A stretch of 64,000 nucleotides of DNA, from contig CM046348.1 in the NCBI GenBank assembly GCA_025403435.1, forward strand, positions 11,929,000-11,992,999, in the 5' to 3' direction. The translations under genes and the position numbers were made by a program. The notes under the pieces are model-generated. The model had not been told where the DNA came from and ran no database searches. It saw only the letters and a program-made list of their open reading frames with translations. Source of the DNA: Artocarpus heterophyllus. Its lineage: Eukaryota > Streptophyta > Magnoliopsida > Rosales > Moraceae. Positions 62,001 through 64,000 of this stretch are shown here, piece by piece (within the stretch, counting starts at the first letter, position 1; each line of letters begins with the position of its first letter).

Positions 62001-63921
62001 ATTTGAACAAGACCAATACCGGTTAAGCATGTTGACTATCATCAACCATACCACATCATAATTTGTTTATGAACTTAACACTTATGTGATGATGTTGTTT
62101 AGAGCATTTTCATCGTGACTATTCTAGTTAAAGAAGTGACACCAGCAATTGCTTACCAGATTAACTATAATAATACACTAGTATAGTTATGTCTCAGTTG
62201 ATCTGGAACTTTCCATCAACATGGCTATAGGAATAGAAACAAGAAATGGTGGAATTTTGTAGTATTAGAAGTCTTTTTAAGAAAAGCCTACCTAAGAGGT
62301 CCACATGATTTGAGTCCTTTTCCCCACAAAACGAAATATAAAGCTGTTATGGCACCATTGATTATAGAAGGAACTACCTGAAAGAGAACCATAAATGCTA
62401 AAGAAGTGTAGACACAAATACATACACTTGAAATGTATACAAAGAACAATCATATATTCTCAAATTGTTTTCACGCATTTTCAAATAAAAGAAACAAAGT
62501 TAAGAAACCTGTGCATTTGAGAGTGGCCTGCCCTTCCAAGGCTTTTGCAGAACTAAAAATAGGATGGATGCTGGGACTAGACAAATGAAGAGAAAAAGAA
62601 CAACGGAAGCACCCGTCTGTGACAAGTACCGGTAGAGGGAGTAAATTGACCAGATTCTCATGAAGTTGCCAATGATATGGATAATTTGCACGGGTGTGTG
62701 CCTATATTTTGACAAAATAATTGGACTGGTAAGTCAGTATTGTAAAGCAAGGAAATTAAAGAAAAAATTAAGTAACAAGGAACAAAAAAAAGCAAGAAAT
62801 AACTTTCGGTTTATGTATTTACATCTAAGATAATGTACTTTGCAGCAGTTAATGAGCTCTTATGCTGTGAGTTTTCCCCTCTTGTTTTTTTCACTTTTTT
62901 CTGAAAGGGGGGGAAAATGGAAGAGTTTATTCCATGAAACGATGTTGTAGAACAACAGGCTAAAGGAGCTTGAAACCATAACCATAACCATGAGACAGAC
63001 CAAGCTTGAACACCAAGCCCATCTATCATTTATGGATTGGGAAAAAAAATGCAAGAGCCCCCACCCCTCCTAACTTACTTTGCTGGCTCAGCCCCTATTG
63101 CCAAGAAGAGCCTAGGTTCTAGTAAACTAAAAATCAGATTTAAGGAGGAAAAGAAAACATGCGACACTAGACCAAACATCAACCATGTCTTCCTCCAACC
63201 TTGTTTTTTAGTAACCCAAATGTCTAAATGTTCCTTACTAGTTATCACAAGGAAAATTTATTAGTGTCTCAACTGCACCTACAAGATTGGACCCCTCCTA
63301 GAAAATACAAATCCAATTCTTATTTCTACACACCAGCTAGTGTCGCTGGCCATTCCTCTTTCGTTTATTAGAAAAATACATGCATACCATCTTAATATGT
63401 GATGCTAATTGATTTTAATAATCAATGAAAGCGTTTTTCTTATTAAAAAAAAAATTCTCAACACATAATGCAATTTTTACAATTGCAAAAACTGGTTAGC
63501 AGTCCAAAGACGGAGACCTGTTTACTATTATCATTCCCCGAAACAAGAAAAAATTCATAATTTATGCCACTCAAACTTCAAAAATCAATTAAGGAAAAAG
63601 AAATAACCATTACTAGTTTTCGCTCAGCCAAACCTAATTAACGTTAAACTAAGTTAATTTCTTCGTTATAGTGTCATTCCTAGTTCGATGGTAGGTTGTT
63701 TTCAGAATTGTACTTTCTATTCCCGTTTCCCACTCAATTCCCAAAAGATTTCTCGGGAACCAAACAAAGCCTCAAGCAGTCAAGCTCATACAACAACGGG
63801 AAATAAATAATAGTAGTAGATCACCAAAAAAAGACAAATTGAAAAATGAAAAGATTGAATAGAAATACCTAAAATGAGGAGAAGATCTTCGATCTTCAGG
63901 CATTTGTCCCGGAGACATCAT
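59067..63921 (-). CDS. Polytopic membrane protein like the N-terminal half of ZnT5-type zinc transporters
   Basis: Ten exons on the minus strand: 63921-63869, 62701-62509, 62377-62292, 61775-61691, 61479-61401, 61161-61028, 60882-60796, 60615-60503, 59592-59462, 59179-59067, joining in frame to 357 aa. At least seven to nine hydrophobic segments are visible, with short polar ends. The pattern QKPW...LWGKGLKSCGPLRAIL...EYSGAV and a later FYIDSIAEER match, in order and spacing, the N-terminal membrane region of ZnT5 (QKPF...GLTLCGPLRTLL...EHSD and FYVDSI). The cation-efflux domain with its HxxxD zinc site is absent and the frame ends cleanly with SSLPT and stop. In animals this N-terminal region lies next to the transport domain in early-secretory zinc loading; the role of a stand-alone plant version is unknown to me. 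One intron appears to be AT-AC. Confidence 0.82.
61162..61400 (-). other. Apparent U12-type AT-AC intron (intron 5 of the ZnT5-like gene)
   Basis: On the minus strand the exon ends CCGTTCA and the intron begins ATATCCTTTC, a full match to the U12 donor consensus. CTTAACT (61177-61171), a good U12 branch site, lies about 11 nt before the acceptor TCAC. Splicing gives Ser-Pro-Phe-Thr-Phe-Lys-Asp in frame. A GT-AG alternative (donor GCT|GTAAC, acceptor TTCAAG) is also in frame but inserts different residues. Confidence 0.8.
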
Positions 63922-64000
63922 TTTCGAAACTTAATCGCTAGATCAACGGAATCGATCCTGTTTAGTTGTAGTAACTAGAAAAAGAAAAAAATTAATCGAA
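63922..64000 (-). promoter_or_regulatory. Start of the 5' region of the ZnT5-like gene
   Basis: Only 79 bases precede the start codon within the window. Two ATG codons are adjacent (63921 and 63918); I took the first. The promoter is outside the window. Confidence 0.4.

Noticed and set aside
1..64000. CRISPR arrays, bacterial operons, rRNA or standard tRNA genes
   Set aside because: No spaced identical repeats, no Shine-Dalgarno-led polycistrons and no complete tRNA or rRNA were seen. The window is plant nuclear DNA.

Overview
The window is nuclear DNA of a flowering plant, most likely a eudicot; I cannot name the species. It is AT-rich, and the genes carry many introns with ordinary plant splice sites. 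Several nested LTR retrotransposons, MITE-like elements and microsatellites fill most of the space between the genes. Two of the proteins are predicted to be plastid-targeted.

Four genes can be built exon by exon with intact reading frames. (1) 7772-12250 (+): an alpha/beta-hydrolase of the monoacylglycerol lipase / caffeoylshikimate esterase-like family, 8 exons, 347 aa, with one GC-AG intron and a 30-nt exon. (2) 36698-40191 (+): ABA4, the DUF4281 chloroplast membrane protein needed for neoxanthin formation, 6 exons, 249 aa. (3) 40464-48270 (-): a MurB-type UDP-N-acetylenolpyruvoylglucosamine reductase, 4 exons, 335 aa, a peptidoglycan-pathway enzyme. Its second intron holds a whole decayed Copia retrotransposon. 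(4) 59067-63921 (-): a 357-aa polytopic membrane protein resembling only the N-terminal half of ZnT5-type zinc transporters, 10 exons, one of them followed by an apparent U12-type AT-AC intron. ABA4 and murB are tail to tail with 272 bp between stop codons.

Layout: 1-7.3 kb is repeat debris, including CACTA-like subterminal repeats, MITEs and a diverged direct duplication. 7.4-12.3 kb holds the hydrolase gene. 14.0-35.2 kb is a nest of LTR elements: a minus-strand Tekay/Del-like chromovirus whose right LTR is split by an Athila/Tat-like element with a perfect 5-bp target duplication (ACAAG), which in turn holds a truncated Copia element. 36.4-48.3 kb holds ABA4 and murB. 48.9-51.2 kb is an unusual foldback: terminal ATTGT-type repeats enclose about 1.1 kb of G-rich GGGTCR-type repeats that switch abruptly to about 0.75 kb of the inverse C-rich repeats. 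53.2-56.4 kb holds a decayed Copia fragment and a CACTA gene fragment. 57.1-57.9 kb may be a non-autonomous DNA element. 59.0-63.9 kb holds the ZnT5-like gene.

The genes are functionally unrelated neighbours, not an operon or a recognisable metabolic cluster. Exon borders were set by eye from splice signals, phase and family knowledge. No alignment or database search was run.
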